Shown: piece by piece, positions 37,250 through 48,800 of the stretch
Numbering within the stretch: the stretch's first letter is position 1
How the letters are laid out: each line of letters opens with the position of its first letter
Origin: Cepaea nemoralis
Lineage: Eukaryota > Mollusca > Gastropoda > Stylommatophora > Helicidae
Direction: 5' to 3'
Length of the DNA stretch: 64,000 nucleotides
NCBI GenBank assembly: GCA_014155875.1
Contig: JACEFZ010026847.1
Location: 62,001 to 126,000 of the forward strand
Notes under the pieces: model-generated
What the model saw: only the letters and a program-made list of their open reading frames with translations
The model's database searches: none
Told to the model about the DNA's origin: nothing
Program-made: the position numbers and the translations under genes

Positions 37250-37545
37250 GCTCAGCGTAGAATGTGTAACTGTATCGTCACATTAGATGAATGGACGAGA
37301 AACACCGAGATCGACTCAATTACTAGTGAACAGAGCAAGGAGTTTTACATGTCATACTGATTTCCTTATTATTATTTATTTTAAATATGTTTTAGTATAC
37401 TCTGATTAGAACTAGATTGTTTGTATTGTACATATTAGTGAAAATTTCTTAATTTTATTAGGAACTGGTGATATCCCGGTATTGTTAGATTTTCCCCCAC
37501 GAATTTTGAGATCATATTAACACCATTTAAGGTAATTTTTTTTTT
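37250..37545. other. no recognised gene
   Basis: AT-rich, ends in an 18-T run at 37537-37554. Confidence 0.4.
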
Positions 37546-37547
37546 TT

Positions 37548-37755
37548 TTTTTTTCCCCGCGTTTCCATCCTGTTTCAGGATATTGCGGTCAACACCAGCA
37601 TCTTTCAGCTGTATGTTGATTCCTAGGCTAGATTACGCTCATCAGCACGCCACGACTTTCTGAGCGACCGGCTCCATACTCTCATAAGTCACTTTTGCGA
37701 TTCGAACCACTGCTAATTCTCGTCGCGTCACGTGACGAGAGTATTCGGGCATTTA
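37548..37755 (-). mobile_element. SINE, family C subtype 2
   Basis: Reverse complement of 63410-63665: GCGTTTCCATCCTGTTTCAG, ATTGCGGTCAACACCAGCAT, CTAGGCTAGATTACGCTCAT, GACCGGCTCCATACTCTCAT. Confidence 0.88.
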
Positions 37756-37929
37756 AGGTAATGTGACACTTTAATGTATTTTGTTCCAATGAAACAAATA
37801 TTGTGACAATTAAGTGCCGAGTTACGCTATTTTGTGATCGGAAAGGGACGGGGAGGGGGGAGGTCTTTGTTGTTGTTTTTTTTCCTGCTACTAGTTATGT
37901 GTCAGGTTTGAGATGATATAACAGAGCTA

Positions 37930-38320
37930 CCGTGGGACAGTAGACGGTAGGCCTACTACCTGCTTTCTGTTAGTGGTGCTCACCAAACCCGGCTCCCACA
38001 TTGTGCCAACGGCTTCGGGCGGAGGAGCGCAAATGGGAAGGTGTACGTCGCATCCTAGTGCGAGGAAATGCAACCTACAAATGTCATCGCACACAGACCA
38101 CGAAACTGGTCTAGAACGGAAGCTCCGAGAGGAGGACAGTTAGAGCATTGCTTTGCTGATCCGGCAGCTTTTGTAGCTTGCCTTGTCCCAGACGTATTGG
38201 TGTTACCTTTCCTCTGGAGTAAACTAGGCAGGCCGAGAGATGGATGGACAAAACATGGTCTCTACAATTCAGCCTAGACTTTGTACTATGGAGAGATATA
38301 ACACCATCCCTGGTCCACGC
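37930..38320. repeat. dispersed 0.4-kb repeat, copy 2
   Basis: Collinear with 8862-9260, with scattered differences. Confidence 0.8.
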
Positions 38321-38332
38321 CATTCATCATCA

Positions 38333-38800
38333 TCAAGTGCCGTGCCGGCTGGCGTAGGCGTTCATGGCTCTCCACAGATCTCGGTCTTTGGTGTTCTGGA
38401 TCAACTCTGGTGATGATATTCCTCCATGCCACCGTCTTAATCCGTCCAGCATGATTTCTCTTGGTCTGCCTCTGCCTCTCTTCCCCTCGATCTTTCCAGT
38501 TATCACGATGTTCTCCAATGCGTCTCTTCTCATCACATGACCAAAGAAAGATGTTTGTCTCTTTCTTATTGTTGTATATAGTGTTCTAGTTTCATTAGCC
38601 TCTTTCAGGCAATCGTGGTTACTTACTCTGGCAGTCCAAGGAATTTGCAACACTCGTCTTAATAACCACATCTCTGTTGCTTCTAAGTTCTTCCTAATTT
38701 GTTCATTTACATTCCAAGATTCACCATTGGTTGTAGTTATTACGCCCTTTTTGGAAGCACAAAAGACGGCAAGGTGCCAGTAGCAGTTGTTGCGGCTCAT
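38333..38800 (-). mobile_element. LINE C-terminal fragment, open frame
   Basis: About 155 codons without a stop: LEATEMWLLRRVLQIPWTAR, TLYTTIRKRQTSFFGHVMRR, KIEGKRGRGRPREIMLDGL, RRWHGG, TKDRDLWRAMNAYASRHGT. This is a young 5'-truncated copy; the first residues before about 38730 belong to the previous domain. Confidence 0.85.
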
Positions 38801-39108
38801 TTACAAATAAAGAAAAGAGGATGGATGACCTATTATGTCCAGATGAAGAAAGTGTGATTTACATCTACCTAAGCTTAACTTGTACATAATTATAGCACGA
38901 AGGCCAGTGCATCGCTACACTATCACATTGTGTGCCACGGGAATCCCAGCTTATCTCTCTCTCTTGCTCATTGTTATTACAACACTATTGGTTGTTGTTG
39001 GTCACTCGTGTACAACTTGAAGAATTCGGCAGTAGTGATGACTTGGTTCCATCCCGTCAGGCAAGTAACACTCATGCCGAGTATGCTGGTGAGTTTTCCA
39101 TTTCATGA

Positions 39109-39225
39109 TGGTAGGAATATCCATACATGAAGCCCATAAGCGGGCACTCTCCCGCTGTTTATACTTCACCTCGACACCACAAGGTGCAAGAGGATCATGA
39201 TGAGATGAGATGAGGAAAGCAACAT
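39109..39225 (+). mobile_element. LINE 3' terminus, about 117 bp
   Basis: Reads IHEAHKRALSRCLYFTSTPQ and ends GATGAGATGAGATGAGG; the last 30 codons of the family at 31200 and 62184, inserted in the tandem array. Confidence 0.8.
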
Positions 39226-39351
39226 TCATTCAGAGCATGCTGGTGAGTTTTCCATTTCACCCCTCTTGGCAAGCAACATTCATTCAGAGCATGCTGGTGA
39301 GTTTTCCATTTCACCCTGGTAGGCAAACAACTCTCATTCAGAGCATGCTGG

Positions 39352-39639
39352 CACCTCAGAGCAGGTCACAATAGATTACGCAACCACGTGTATACAAAAT
39401 TCAAGATTGTTGAATCAGCCATGTGCACATGTGGATTGGCATCGCAGACAGCAGAGCACATACTCCAAGACCGCCAAAAATACAACATATCTAGGCAAAC
39501 TTTCTGGCCTAGAGAGACGAAAGTGGAAGATAAACTCTATGGACCACTGAGTGAACTAAAAAAAAAGACTGTTAAATTCATACAAGAGACAACATTGCAG
39601 TTATAGACATATTTCAAGTGAACAAAAGAAGAAGAGGAA
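39352..39639 (+). mobile_element. 5'-truncated LINE with 13-bp target-site duplication
   Basis: CAGAGCATGCTGG at 39339-39351 and again at 39640-39652. It encodes AGHNRLRNHVYTKFKI, MCTCGLASQTAEHIL, DKLYGPLSELK, then stop and a GAAGAAGAG 3' end. Confidence 0.9.
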
Positions 39640-40142
39640 CAGAGCATGCTGGTGAGTTTTCCATTTCACCCTGGCAGGCAAACAACTCTCACTCAGAGCA
39701 AGCTGGTGAGTTTTACGGGCAGTTGGCGTAAGAAAAGGGAATATATTTGCCTGCCATCATCATGGGAAATTGATGTAACTTTGATGCGTCTCACAGTGAG
39801 TAAAGTGTCTGGTCCTCAACAGGCTTAATCACAATAGAAACCATGGTTGATTCTCCCTTAAGTTTGCTTGCAAGGTTAGTGTCTGCTCAAGGTGCTTCTT
39901 GGTCAGTACAGAGCTCTATTCTGACATGCCAGTCTCTCTCACTCCACCTACCCTCACATACACACTCTCTCTCTCTTCCACTGATATGACCAGGACCTAG
40001 CCATCTATACTCTGTACAGACGAAAGTTTGTAGAATGGATTTATACCTCTCAACAGCACAAAGCTTGGGCTGAATTTAGAAGACTGTGTGTTGCCCATGC
40101 AGCATGATCCCACACACCCATCATTCGATTATTGACATGGAA

Positions 40143-40538
40143 ACCTACTCCACCGCCTTATTCTTCTGTGCAAGTTGCTAACTGGCTTCTACATGAGTAC
40201 GCCCAAAATAACTTCATCAGCTGCACCCCATTTGAACCATTACCTCCAGCAAGAATGAGCTTTGAAAGCAGGTTAGGCTCCAGTATAGTCACACCAAGTG
40301 AAAGATCAAACCTTAGAGGAATCAGCGTGGACTTAAATGCCAATATCCCAGAAGAAGATGTAGATACTTCCGGAGTATCTACTAGTGGTTGTTTTAAAGT
40401 CTGTGATGAAAGGACATTCAGTGTTCAGTGCGACAAAAAGCGGATACGCATCAGTCTTTCTGCTGAAGCTGTTTCCTCTACTGCCGCATCAGAGAGTGCT
40501 ACATCCGTCATCAGTGACAGTCCCAAGGGATATTCAGC
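40143..40538 (+). pseudogene. partial copy of the alpha-kinase tail exon
   Basis: Matches 15489-15884 with about 26 differences by eye (roughly 94%). The frame stays open from PTPPPYSS to GYSA. There is no kinase domain, start or splice context, and it runs directly into a LINE tail at about 40548. The first 250 bases differ at 5 positions, the last 145 at about 21. Read as a duplicated fragment, not a gene. Confidence 0.88.
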
Positions 40539-40547
40539 AATCTCCAA

Positions 40548-40845
40548 TTGACTTTAATTAAAAAAGAGACTAATAAAAGCAGAACATTTCACTTAACTAT
40601 AAGAAAGAAACAAGCAGTGGTCTTTGGTCATACAATGAGAATAGAGGCGCTGGAGAACATTGTGACAACTGTAAAGATCAGCAGAAGAGGCAAAAGTAGA
40701 TCAAGAGAAATGATGCTTGGTGATCTCAGGTGGTGGCATGGGGGAATTTTCAGCTATAGAATTGATCCAGAACACCAAGGACTGAGATCTGGTGAAAGAC
40801 ATGAGTGCCTATGCCAGCTGGCAGGTCACATGATGATGATGCAGC
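40548..40845 (+). mobile_element. LINE C-terminal fragment
   Basis: RTFHLTIRKKQAVVFGHTMR, EALENIVTTVKI, RWWHGG, LCQLAGHMM end; same tail as 38333. Confidence 0.75.
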
Positions 40846-40849
40846 ATAC

Positions 40850-41140
40850 ACTGGGCAATAACTCAACATTGGTTACCTTCTCTGAATTAATACACAGAAA
40901 TATCAGTTGGGAAACCCTTGAGACCATTAATGTAATAATAATTGGAAGTGTGGTAGCTATAGATTTCAATTCTTATGTTGTCTAGTGTGTCCTCTAGTAT
41001 CTACTTCCTTTTTCTGCTTCTATGAGTGCCAATCAATATGTATGGATTTGTTTAGTTCTCTGAAGTCAATTGAAAGTTCATTGGTTATGTTCAGGAAACA
41101 CTGATCAACATGTTGTGATTTCACTGGTGCATAACTTTTC
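40850..41140. other. no recognised feature
   Basis: Single-copy-looking AT-rich sequence between the LINE tail and the next repeat. Confidence 0.35.
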
Positions 41141-41840
41141 TTCGTTCCTCTTTCTAGGAGTGCATCACACCTAGTTATACACCTCAAAGGTCAGCATGTC
41201 CGACTTAGGCATGTTTTTGTCTAAGATTTGCTTCCTCTAGACCAGTGGTTCTCAACCTTTTTTGGCCCGTGCCCCCTTCACCATATTTTCAGAACGTCAT
41301 TCCCCCCCTTCCTATAAAAAATTTGGATAAAATGAATTTTAGAAGGATGAGACGTACTTAACTGTAAAGTATGAAGGGAAAAACAATATCAAGTAAACGG
41401 TTCCTGTATTAACGCGATCTTGAAATGATCTTCATCCCCCCCCCCCCCCCCTGGAAACCCTCAAATTCTAAAATTACCCGGGGGGGGGGGGGGAGGAGGA
41501 AATTCCCCACCGGTTGAGAACCACTGCTCTAGACAGATTCCATCCAAGGCTATGAGCTTTCTATCCATGGTAGGTTTTTTTTTATCCTTACAATTTTACC
41601 AGGTGAATCATTAAGACCTACCCTGTGTGGTCTCCAACTGCCCTTGGATTTTTTTTATGTGCACAAAGAACCTCCAGTTTTCACCCTTATCCGAGAAGAC
41701 CAAGTATTTGACCCCACTACTACCCAAGAGGTCAGGAGGCCATGTGAAATCCTTAGACACCAATGGTTCTTGGAAACATTCCCTGCAGAAACCGCCACCT
41801 CTCACCCACATCCCCCAGTACATTTTATCTAGGTTATGAC
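41140..41840. repeat. dispersed repeat with inserted hAT MITE
   Basis: Outside the MITE it aligns with 9850-10215 and its 3' part with 42240-42450 (TCCAACTGCC...GGATTTTTTTTA, ATCTCAC/CCCACTAC). Confidence 0.75.
41243..41526. mobile_element. hAT-type MITE, copy 2
   Basis: Same inverted ends as 28986-29339. Perfect 8-bp duplication CTCTAGAC at 41235-41242 and 41527-41534. Poly-C and poly-G runs lie inside. Empty paralogous site at 9941-9948. Confidence 0.93.
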
Positions 41841-42239
41841 AATGAGTACAGTGTCCAGTTCTCTTCCTCATACGCTTGTAGAAGTTGTTTGACCGTTAAA
41901 GTTTTCTTGAGTCTCAACGGTACAAAGGTTTTATACTACTGGGACAAATTATTCATTCGGAACCAACTTTGTGTGTGCACACAATTCTACCCCTGTTTGT
42001 TACATGCTCATGCATATATGTGTGTGTATGTATATGTGTGTGCATATATGTGTGTACGTGCATTAATGTATGTTTAGTGTAGTCTATGGATCAACATCAC
42101 GCCACACGGGTGTAACTCGTAAGTGCTCCATTCTACTCCTAATTCAAACCTGAATCCAGAGAATCCCAGCACAGTGCACAAACTCTTTTGCACCGGCGAG
42201 GATCCTGAAATACTTTTGGTAGATTTTTAATTCAAAATG

Positions 42240-42455
42240 TTATTCGGGCAGCACATTTAGGCTACTCTTTTTGGATTTCCAACTGCCAAGGGATTTTTTT
42301 TTACATGCGCAAAAATACACACGGGCGTCCGATCTCACAACCCAGAAACCTGAGGAAATTTTGTTACTAGAAGTCCACGTGAAAAATTCCCAGCCTTCAT
42401 AGTGATTTCGGGACCTCCAGCACTTGAGGCGGACACCAAACCTCGAGACCACTCA
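42240..42455. repeat. fragment of the 41140 repeat
   Basis: Shares the CCAACTGCCAAGGGATTTTT and GATCTCACAACCCAGAA blocks. Confidence 0.55.
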
Positions 42456-42474
42456 ACCCCCGTATTTTGAATTA

Positions 42475-42580
42475 ATGTGTGTGTGTGTGTCTGTACATGT
42501 GTGTGTATATGTGCCTATGTGTGTGTATAAGTGAGTGTGTGTATGCATATATGTGTGTGCATGCGCACACATATATACAC
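42475..42580. repeat. GT-rich low-complexity tract
   Basis: TGTGTG runs with CATATATG interruptions. Confidence 0.85.
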
Positions 42581-42583
42581 ACA

Positions 42584-42790
42584 AGAGCCACAGTGTAGTG
42601 GGCACTTGCCTGCCAAGGATGTGGTCCCGGTTCAGTCCACTAAAGGCAGGATTGTTTTCTCCAGGGCACAAATACCTCATGAAAGTGGACACCAGATAAT
42701 TGTCCGGGAAGGAAAGGTGACCAAGTAGGGACTAGCCACACCACCTGATAGGACCTGGTCTAGGACAGCAGCATCTGCTATAGAACTATG
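42584..42790 (+). mobile_element. SINE (family E, tRNA-like head)
   Basis: GAGCCACAGTGTAGTGGGCA and GGTTCAGTCC, then a CTAGCCACACCACCTGATAG body. Confidence 0.55.
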
Positions 42791-42964
42791 TGTGTATGTG
42801 TGGTCCACATTTGCCTTTAAGTAATACCAGGTGTTTTTACAGTCTCACTACACTTTGTATGTAGAATAAATTTGAAAAATGAAGTACATGATATCATTAA
42901 AAAAATGTGTATAAGTTTGTAGTGTATAATTTCTTACTTTTGTTTGAACTGTATCAGTTTGTAG

Positions 42965-43130
42965 TGTACCATTTCAAACTTTTCTTCTTCTTTTCGTTCA
43001 TCCGGAGTGTTTTTTCAGATGTGATTGTGGTATGCGTTAGGCACCCTTGAGTTGAAAACCCTTAGGTCAACACATCCGGGTTTTGCGTGCATTTTTGACC
43101 AGGTTAGCATTCCTGGGATTTCATACTTTT
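42965..43130 (+). mobile_element. SINE (GTTCATCCGGAG family)
   Basis: TTCTTCTTTTCGTTCATCCG, then CAACACATCCGGGTTTTGCG and TTTTTGACCAGGTTAGCATT. Followed by intergenic sequence. Confidence 0.6.
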
Positions 43131-43599
43131 GACTTAACAGTATACATTTGCAATGTACAATTTCTTACTTTGGGTCATACATTGACATTGTGTTCTACAC
43201 ACAAAGTGTAGTGAGACTTTGCAAACACCCTGTATAATTGTTCAGGAACCCTTGAGGCCACAGACAGCACATAAACATATGTACAAGTATTGACTGGCAC
43301 TCACAGAAGTAGAATTTTGAGGAAACACTTGACAAAATAAAAATTGAAAGCAGTTACTATACCAGGATTAGAACCTGTCACCTCCAAATGACGACTTTGT
43401 CTCACAGCAGGAACAATTGAACTTCCGAACATGACCACTCAACATTTCTAGCATGTTCTCTCATCTCTACCTCTTTCTTCTACTTCTGTGAGCAGCAATA
43501 AATATTTCTGAATTTGCCATTAAGTGTAAGAGGGAACTGGCATTTTCTACCCTCCAGCAAAATGTGTTGCCCGGATGGAATTAGTTTGTGTAGTCTACC

Positions 43600-43880
43600 T
43601 AAACACATAATGCAACACATAATGCATTGAGAGAAAAACAGATTGAGACAGTCCTAGAAGAAGTAGGTGAAAATAAATTGATTAGAGAAATAACAAAGAT
43701 AATCAAGATTTTTGGCACTGTTAAGAGAAGACACGAACTCAAAACTGTAGTGACATCTGGCAAATTTGATGGGAAAAGAAAGGAAAAGATATAAATACTT
43801 GGATGGCTTGACCATATGGCATAACAAGGAAAAGATCTGAGGCTGGAGGCAGATGACCACCATCTTAAATAGCATGGCAT
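43600..43880 (+). mobile_element. LINE C-terminal fragment, degenerate
   Basis: On the + strand the frame-broken reading resembles KLIREITKIIKIFGTVKRRH, then a WLDGLTIWHN-like end, as in the tail at 36290. Confidence 0.45.
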
Positions 43881-43884
43881 ATCT

Positions 43885-44035
43885 TATTCTTCTTCTGCGT
43901 TCATCCGGAGTTTTTTTTTCCGGACATGATTGCGTTGTGCCTGTTTACAGCAGAGCTGCATTCTTGCGCTGTTAGGCCGACACATCCGACTTCTGTGGGC
44001 ATTTGTTGACCGGGTTAACTTTCCCGGGGCATGGC
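43885..44035 (+). mobile_element. SINE (GTTCATCCGGAG family)
   Basis: Same family as 42965: TTCTTCTGCGTTCATCCGGA, GACACATCCGACTTCTGTGG, TTGTTGACCGGGTTAACTTT. Confidence 0.65.
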
Positions 44036-44039
44036 ATAT

Positions 44040-44755
44040 GATGTTAACAAGGTATATGAATGCACACACCAAGTACATTAACTACACACACACACAAATT
44101 ACTTTACATAAAATTTTATTTAACTACACAGGTCAGTCAACACACGTCATCTAAAATTAGTTTGACAAACACACATTCAAGAAATTGGAACAAAAACAAA
44201 CACACCAAAGACATTAGTGCAGCTAGCAGTAACAAACACATGCATGGTCACATTCAAAAGAGAATCTGTGAGGACAGAAGAAAATTACGATGGGTTTTTC
44301 AAGAACTTTATTTATAAACTGATGTTCAAGGATGGTTTAAAGATAATATTCAAAACTGCATGAGGAATCTGAGACAGAAAGTGCCTAACACGGATACTTG
44401 ACTCTGCAATAAAGTTCAATCTAGCTCATCAGCTACAATGTCTACTACTTCTATGCAACATAAACATGCAGTAGTGTAGTGAAAGCAGGAATAACAAGAA
44501 ATGGAAAGAACAAACAAAAAAGGCTGAGGCTGCAAAAATATTTTGCAAAATAGTGTTAACTACCATGGACAGTCAGATTTACAAATGGATGTGTTTAAAA
44601 GCGCTTGTGGAAATGACATGATCACCTAAGCCAGTATGAGAAAAGAAAGAAAGCAAACAAAGCGATTTCATTCATTAAAAGTTAAACAAATGTGGAACAC
44701 ATGATTCTAATTCCACTGTGAACATGAGTAGGTGACCAAGCAAACAGATAAGAAG
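44040..44755. other. no recognised gene
   Basis: AT-rich, (CA)n patches at 44080. No protein similarity seen. Confidence 0.4.
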
Positions 44756-45180
44756 AATACTAACAGAAGATGGGAAATACGTCTGAAGAAGATAGACGAC
44801 ACACAGGACACTGGAGAAACATCACTGAAAGTAGATCATGAATACTGACAGAAGATGGGAAATACGTCTGAAGAAGATAGACGACACACAGGACACTGGA
44901 GAAACATCACTGAAAGTAGATCATGAATACTGACAGAAGATGGGAAATACATCTGAAGAAGATAGACGAGACACAGGACACTGGAGAAACATCACTGAAA
45001 GTAGATAATGAATACTGACAGAAGATGGGAAATACGTCTGAAGAAGATAGACGACACACAGGACACTGGAGAAACATCACTGAAAGTAGATCATGAATAC
45101 TGACAGAAGATGGGAAATACGTCTGAAGAAGATAGACGAGACACAGGACACTGGAGAAACATCACTGAAAGTAGATCATA
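44756..45180. repeat. 85-bp minisatellite, five copies
   Basis: GAATACTGACAGAAGATGGG recurs at about 44756, 44840, 44925, 45010 and 45095. The copies are almost identical. Confidence 0.95.
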
Positions 45181-45278
45181 GGAACCACAGATATTCACCC
45201 AGGTATGCTGTCTCAGTGACTCAATGAGTATGCCCAGGAAGATCAAGATGAGCTAGGCTCGAATGTAGCTCCAGAAAT

Positions 45279-45310
45279 CCCCCCCCCCCCCCCCCCCCAA
45301 AAAAAAAAAC
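45279..45310. repeat. poly-C/poly-A tract
   Basis: About 19 C followed by 12 A. Confidence 0.9.
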
Positions 45311-45643
45311 CCTGCACTCTTGAATCAAATGATGGTATCTGGAAATGAGCCCATGACCTTCGCAAGGTGAGACAAGGGGCAAATTACTTGGCGGCAGAAA
45401 TCCCCAAAGAATGATGTAGAAATGATGTATGTACTGAACTGTATATTTATAAAGGTACCCATTGACATGACGTGTCTACTCTTATCTCAGGCTCCTCACA
45501 ACATGCTAATCATGATGTATGAAACGTAAGATGGTAAGTAAAACAAACAAATACAATTTTAAAAGATGATTTCAAACAGGGTGAACAGCATCTACCACAT
45601 CCAGTGTAAATATTTCAAAAGGGTTTTCACCCAGTGAACAATA

Positions 45644-45886
45644 CTATCCACAGCCTTCCTCCCTCAACTTCTTCATCACGTCCTGAATCAGCCTCTGTGT
45701 GCAGACACTTGGCATAATGATGTGGTCTTCCTCAGAATCACTAGAATTGCTTTCATTTTCTGTGCTGCTGTCACTTTCAGCATAGTCTGCAATGCCTGGC
45801 AGTATCCCTGCTACAACCATTGAGGTCCCTGTAGTTTCTGGGGATACCTGCCATCAGTTTAGCATCTGGAGGTTCCTCTGGTGATG
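45644..45886 (-). CDS. PSME3IP1: PSME3IP1 exon 6 (C-terminus)
   Basis: Acceptor CTATTCTGTCAG. It reads SPEEPPDAKLMAGIP, then, one base out of frame, VVAGILPGIADY and an acidic serine run, ending in a short Lys/Leu helix (QDVMKKLREEG) and TAG. GGGG at 45840-45843 on the + strand (CCCC in the transcript) is the likely extra base. ILPGIADY corresponds to human ILPGLGAY. Confidence 0.83.
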
Positions 45887-48800
45887 CTGACAGAATAGTT
45901 GTAAAGATACACATTAAAGTTACAAATCAATGGTCTCAAAGCCTATGTCAGCATTGCTCAAGCTGTTCTACTAATTTGATACAGGTTAGATTTTAGAATC
46001 ACAGTTACCTGGTTACACCCAAACATGCCCTTCCACAAATGTGAAATGCCATTATGTTCAGTTAATCATCACTGCAGTCCAGACAGGACAGTTAGAGGAA
46101 AAGAGAGGAAGAGTGTTAAAATTAGTTGCATATCCTTTACATGATGTCACAATCAACCCCTACAATTTTTGGCTGTTTGTGATTTCTTGGCAAGTTTATG
46201 TTCAGTAGTTTGCCATTGCTTTCTGAATGAACAGCACTCATACCATTATATGAAAACCCAAAGCAAAGCAGTCAGCTGAAAAATCACCGGCAGCTGTGTT
46301 TTGAACGCGGCAAGCAGAATTATGAATCACGCCTATAAGCCCTTCGCCATAGAGCCAGTAGAAAGAGGGAGACCAAGAAACAAGATGCTAGACAATTTGA
46401 CAACATGGCACGGAGGAACACCAGTATCAGAAATGATTGGCAGCACACAAGACAGAAGGAATATCCACAGACATGATCACCAATGCCACACGGCATGCAC
46501 TATAACATGTGGTCTGGCTCAACCCTAAGGATGGCAGCATTTTCTCCAACCAGTAAAGCTCTGGGATGGACCAAGTTTCATACCTAATGATTTTCAGAAT
46601 TTTCTGGGAATTGTCAGAGAAGGAAAAGTCGTGAAGGAGAAAACTTGTCACCCTGCATCAGTATGCTGTGACTAGAATATATGAAGGCTTAACACTTCCA
46701 ACCTCTATGATATTCTCTATCTCTATCTTTAAGCGCTAAGAAATTATCATAAACCTCACACATTGGATCGGAGGTAGGCATGGCTGAATGGGTAAGCGCG
46801 CTCACTTAAACATCCGGTGTGCTGATACTGAGGTAGGGGGTTCAACCCCTACACCGGTCAGTTGGACTAAAATGTTGACTTCTTGTTCTTGACTTGGGGA
46901 TGTAAATTACAAATCCTCTGGAGTCGGACTGGGTTCGCTTGATGGAAGGGGACAGTGGTAATAGGGAAAGCTAATCCACGCGCAAAATCCAGTCCAGTGC
47001 TATTAGAAGTGGTGTGTACAAGCTATGCTTGAGTTCAAAGCGAGTGAGCACCAAAAAAAAAAAAAAAAACCCTGGATGACTGCTGCTACACATGAATACA
47101 GAGTACAAATTGACATGCCAGAGGAAACATTTTAGGATACAAGAAATCTTTTTCTTCACCTGCTTATCTCTTCATGGAACATTAGCCTTTCTAGAATACA
47201 GAAGACATTTAGCCAGCTGTCACAAGCAATATAATAAACCTCTGCTGCTGGCATGTGGTCTTTTGTGTACTCCTTTAAATAATTGACATCATTATTTGCA
47301 TTTATTTGGCTGTTGCTGTTTGTGAATAACCTGGAACACTCAAGTCTGATACACTGGCAGTCAGGTCACCAGAGCCCTGACAGGGCTTGCAGCTATCAGA
47401 GTGAAGATTAATGTAGAAACTTGTCTTCCAAATCTCTAGCAAATTACCATCACCAGGGGACTGTACTGTAGCTCTCTTTTCCCTGCCCATGCTCAGAAAC
47501 CAGTGAGGATGTGCAACCCCATGAACACCAGGCCAGCAGACGCGTGTGCTAGCCATGGATGTGTGTCCTGGCAACAAAATAATCAGTAAACTTAAAATGC
47601 ATAAAAAACCAAACTTTCCACAAAAACAAGTGAACTGAAACTTAAACAACTTGCCTTCTCCTTCAGCTGTCCTCGAGTACTTTTCTTCAGTCTCACATCT
47701 TGTTATCAGAGCTGTAAAGGTAAGAAAAAGTACTTCTCTGAAACAATCACAATCTAACAACTCAGGAGTCTAAATAACTTAAACCAACTGGCTTGGTAAG
47801 CAAGTACACTAACTACTATGCTACTGCAGCTCTAGAGGTTAACAACTACTCTCAAAGCTTACTGCATTCCCTCTGAGGATTGGACCGCAGTCTGTTGACA
47901 AGAAAATACCTTAACTCGTATCAACCCAGGTCGATTCCCAGCCTGGTCATAAATATTGTGCTGAATCATGACTAATTACATTTTAATGTGCATCTTTGCA
48001 GATGCGAAATTCCAGTACCGGTCTTAGCACTCTGCTGGTTTCTGGGTTTGACAGTAGTAGAGCTTGCAGTATAATCCCCATGGATTAGGTACTAACGGCT
48101 GGGAGACAAATAACACTAATGGTTGGGAGACAAATATCTACACTAATGGTTGGGAGACAAATATCTACACTAACGGTTGGGAGATAAATATCTACAATAA
48201 CGGTTGGGAGACAAATATCTACACTAATGGTTGAGAGACAAATATCTACAATAACGGTTGGGAGACAAATATCTACACTAACGGTTGGGAGACAAATATC
48301 TACACTAACGGTTGGGAGACAAATATCTACACTAATGGTTGGGAGACAAATATCTACACTAACGGTTGGGAGACAAATATCTACACTAATGGTTGGGAGA
48401 CAAATATCTACACTAACGGTTGGGAGACAAATATCTACACTAACGTTTGGGAGACAAATATCTACAATAACGGTTGGGAGACAAATATCTACACTAATGG
48501 TTGAGAGACAAATATCTACACAAATCTCACTTTGACAGGACCTAGACGGCCTGATGCCAATGCACTGAACTTAAATTGGGAGTTGCAGTGCAGTCTTTCA
48601 GAGAATTTACCAGCAGCCAGTGAATCAAAGCTTATTACATTCAGCAGACATTTACAGAAACTAGAAGTTTTCAAACACACCAAACCCCACCACAGGAGAA
48701 TACTGGCAGACAGCTGATGTCTTAAAGAGTTTCAATCACAGTAAAACATTACAAGACGCAACTGTTTATTGTGCCAAATGTGACAAAATATCTCCCAGAT

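Larger units (their letters stand above)
39055..39715. repeat. ~54-bp tandem array with two LINE insertions
   Basis: GAGCATGCTGGTGAGTTTTC plus CATTTCACCCTGGTAGGCAA units at 39061, 39218, 39272, 39327, 39642 and 39681. Confidence 0.85.

Noticed and set aside
48227..48535. Nine-residue repeat protein (VGRQISTLT)
   Set aside because: By-product of the 27-bp minisatellite inside a PSME3IP1 intron on the other strand.
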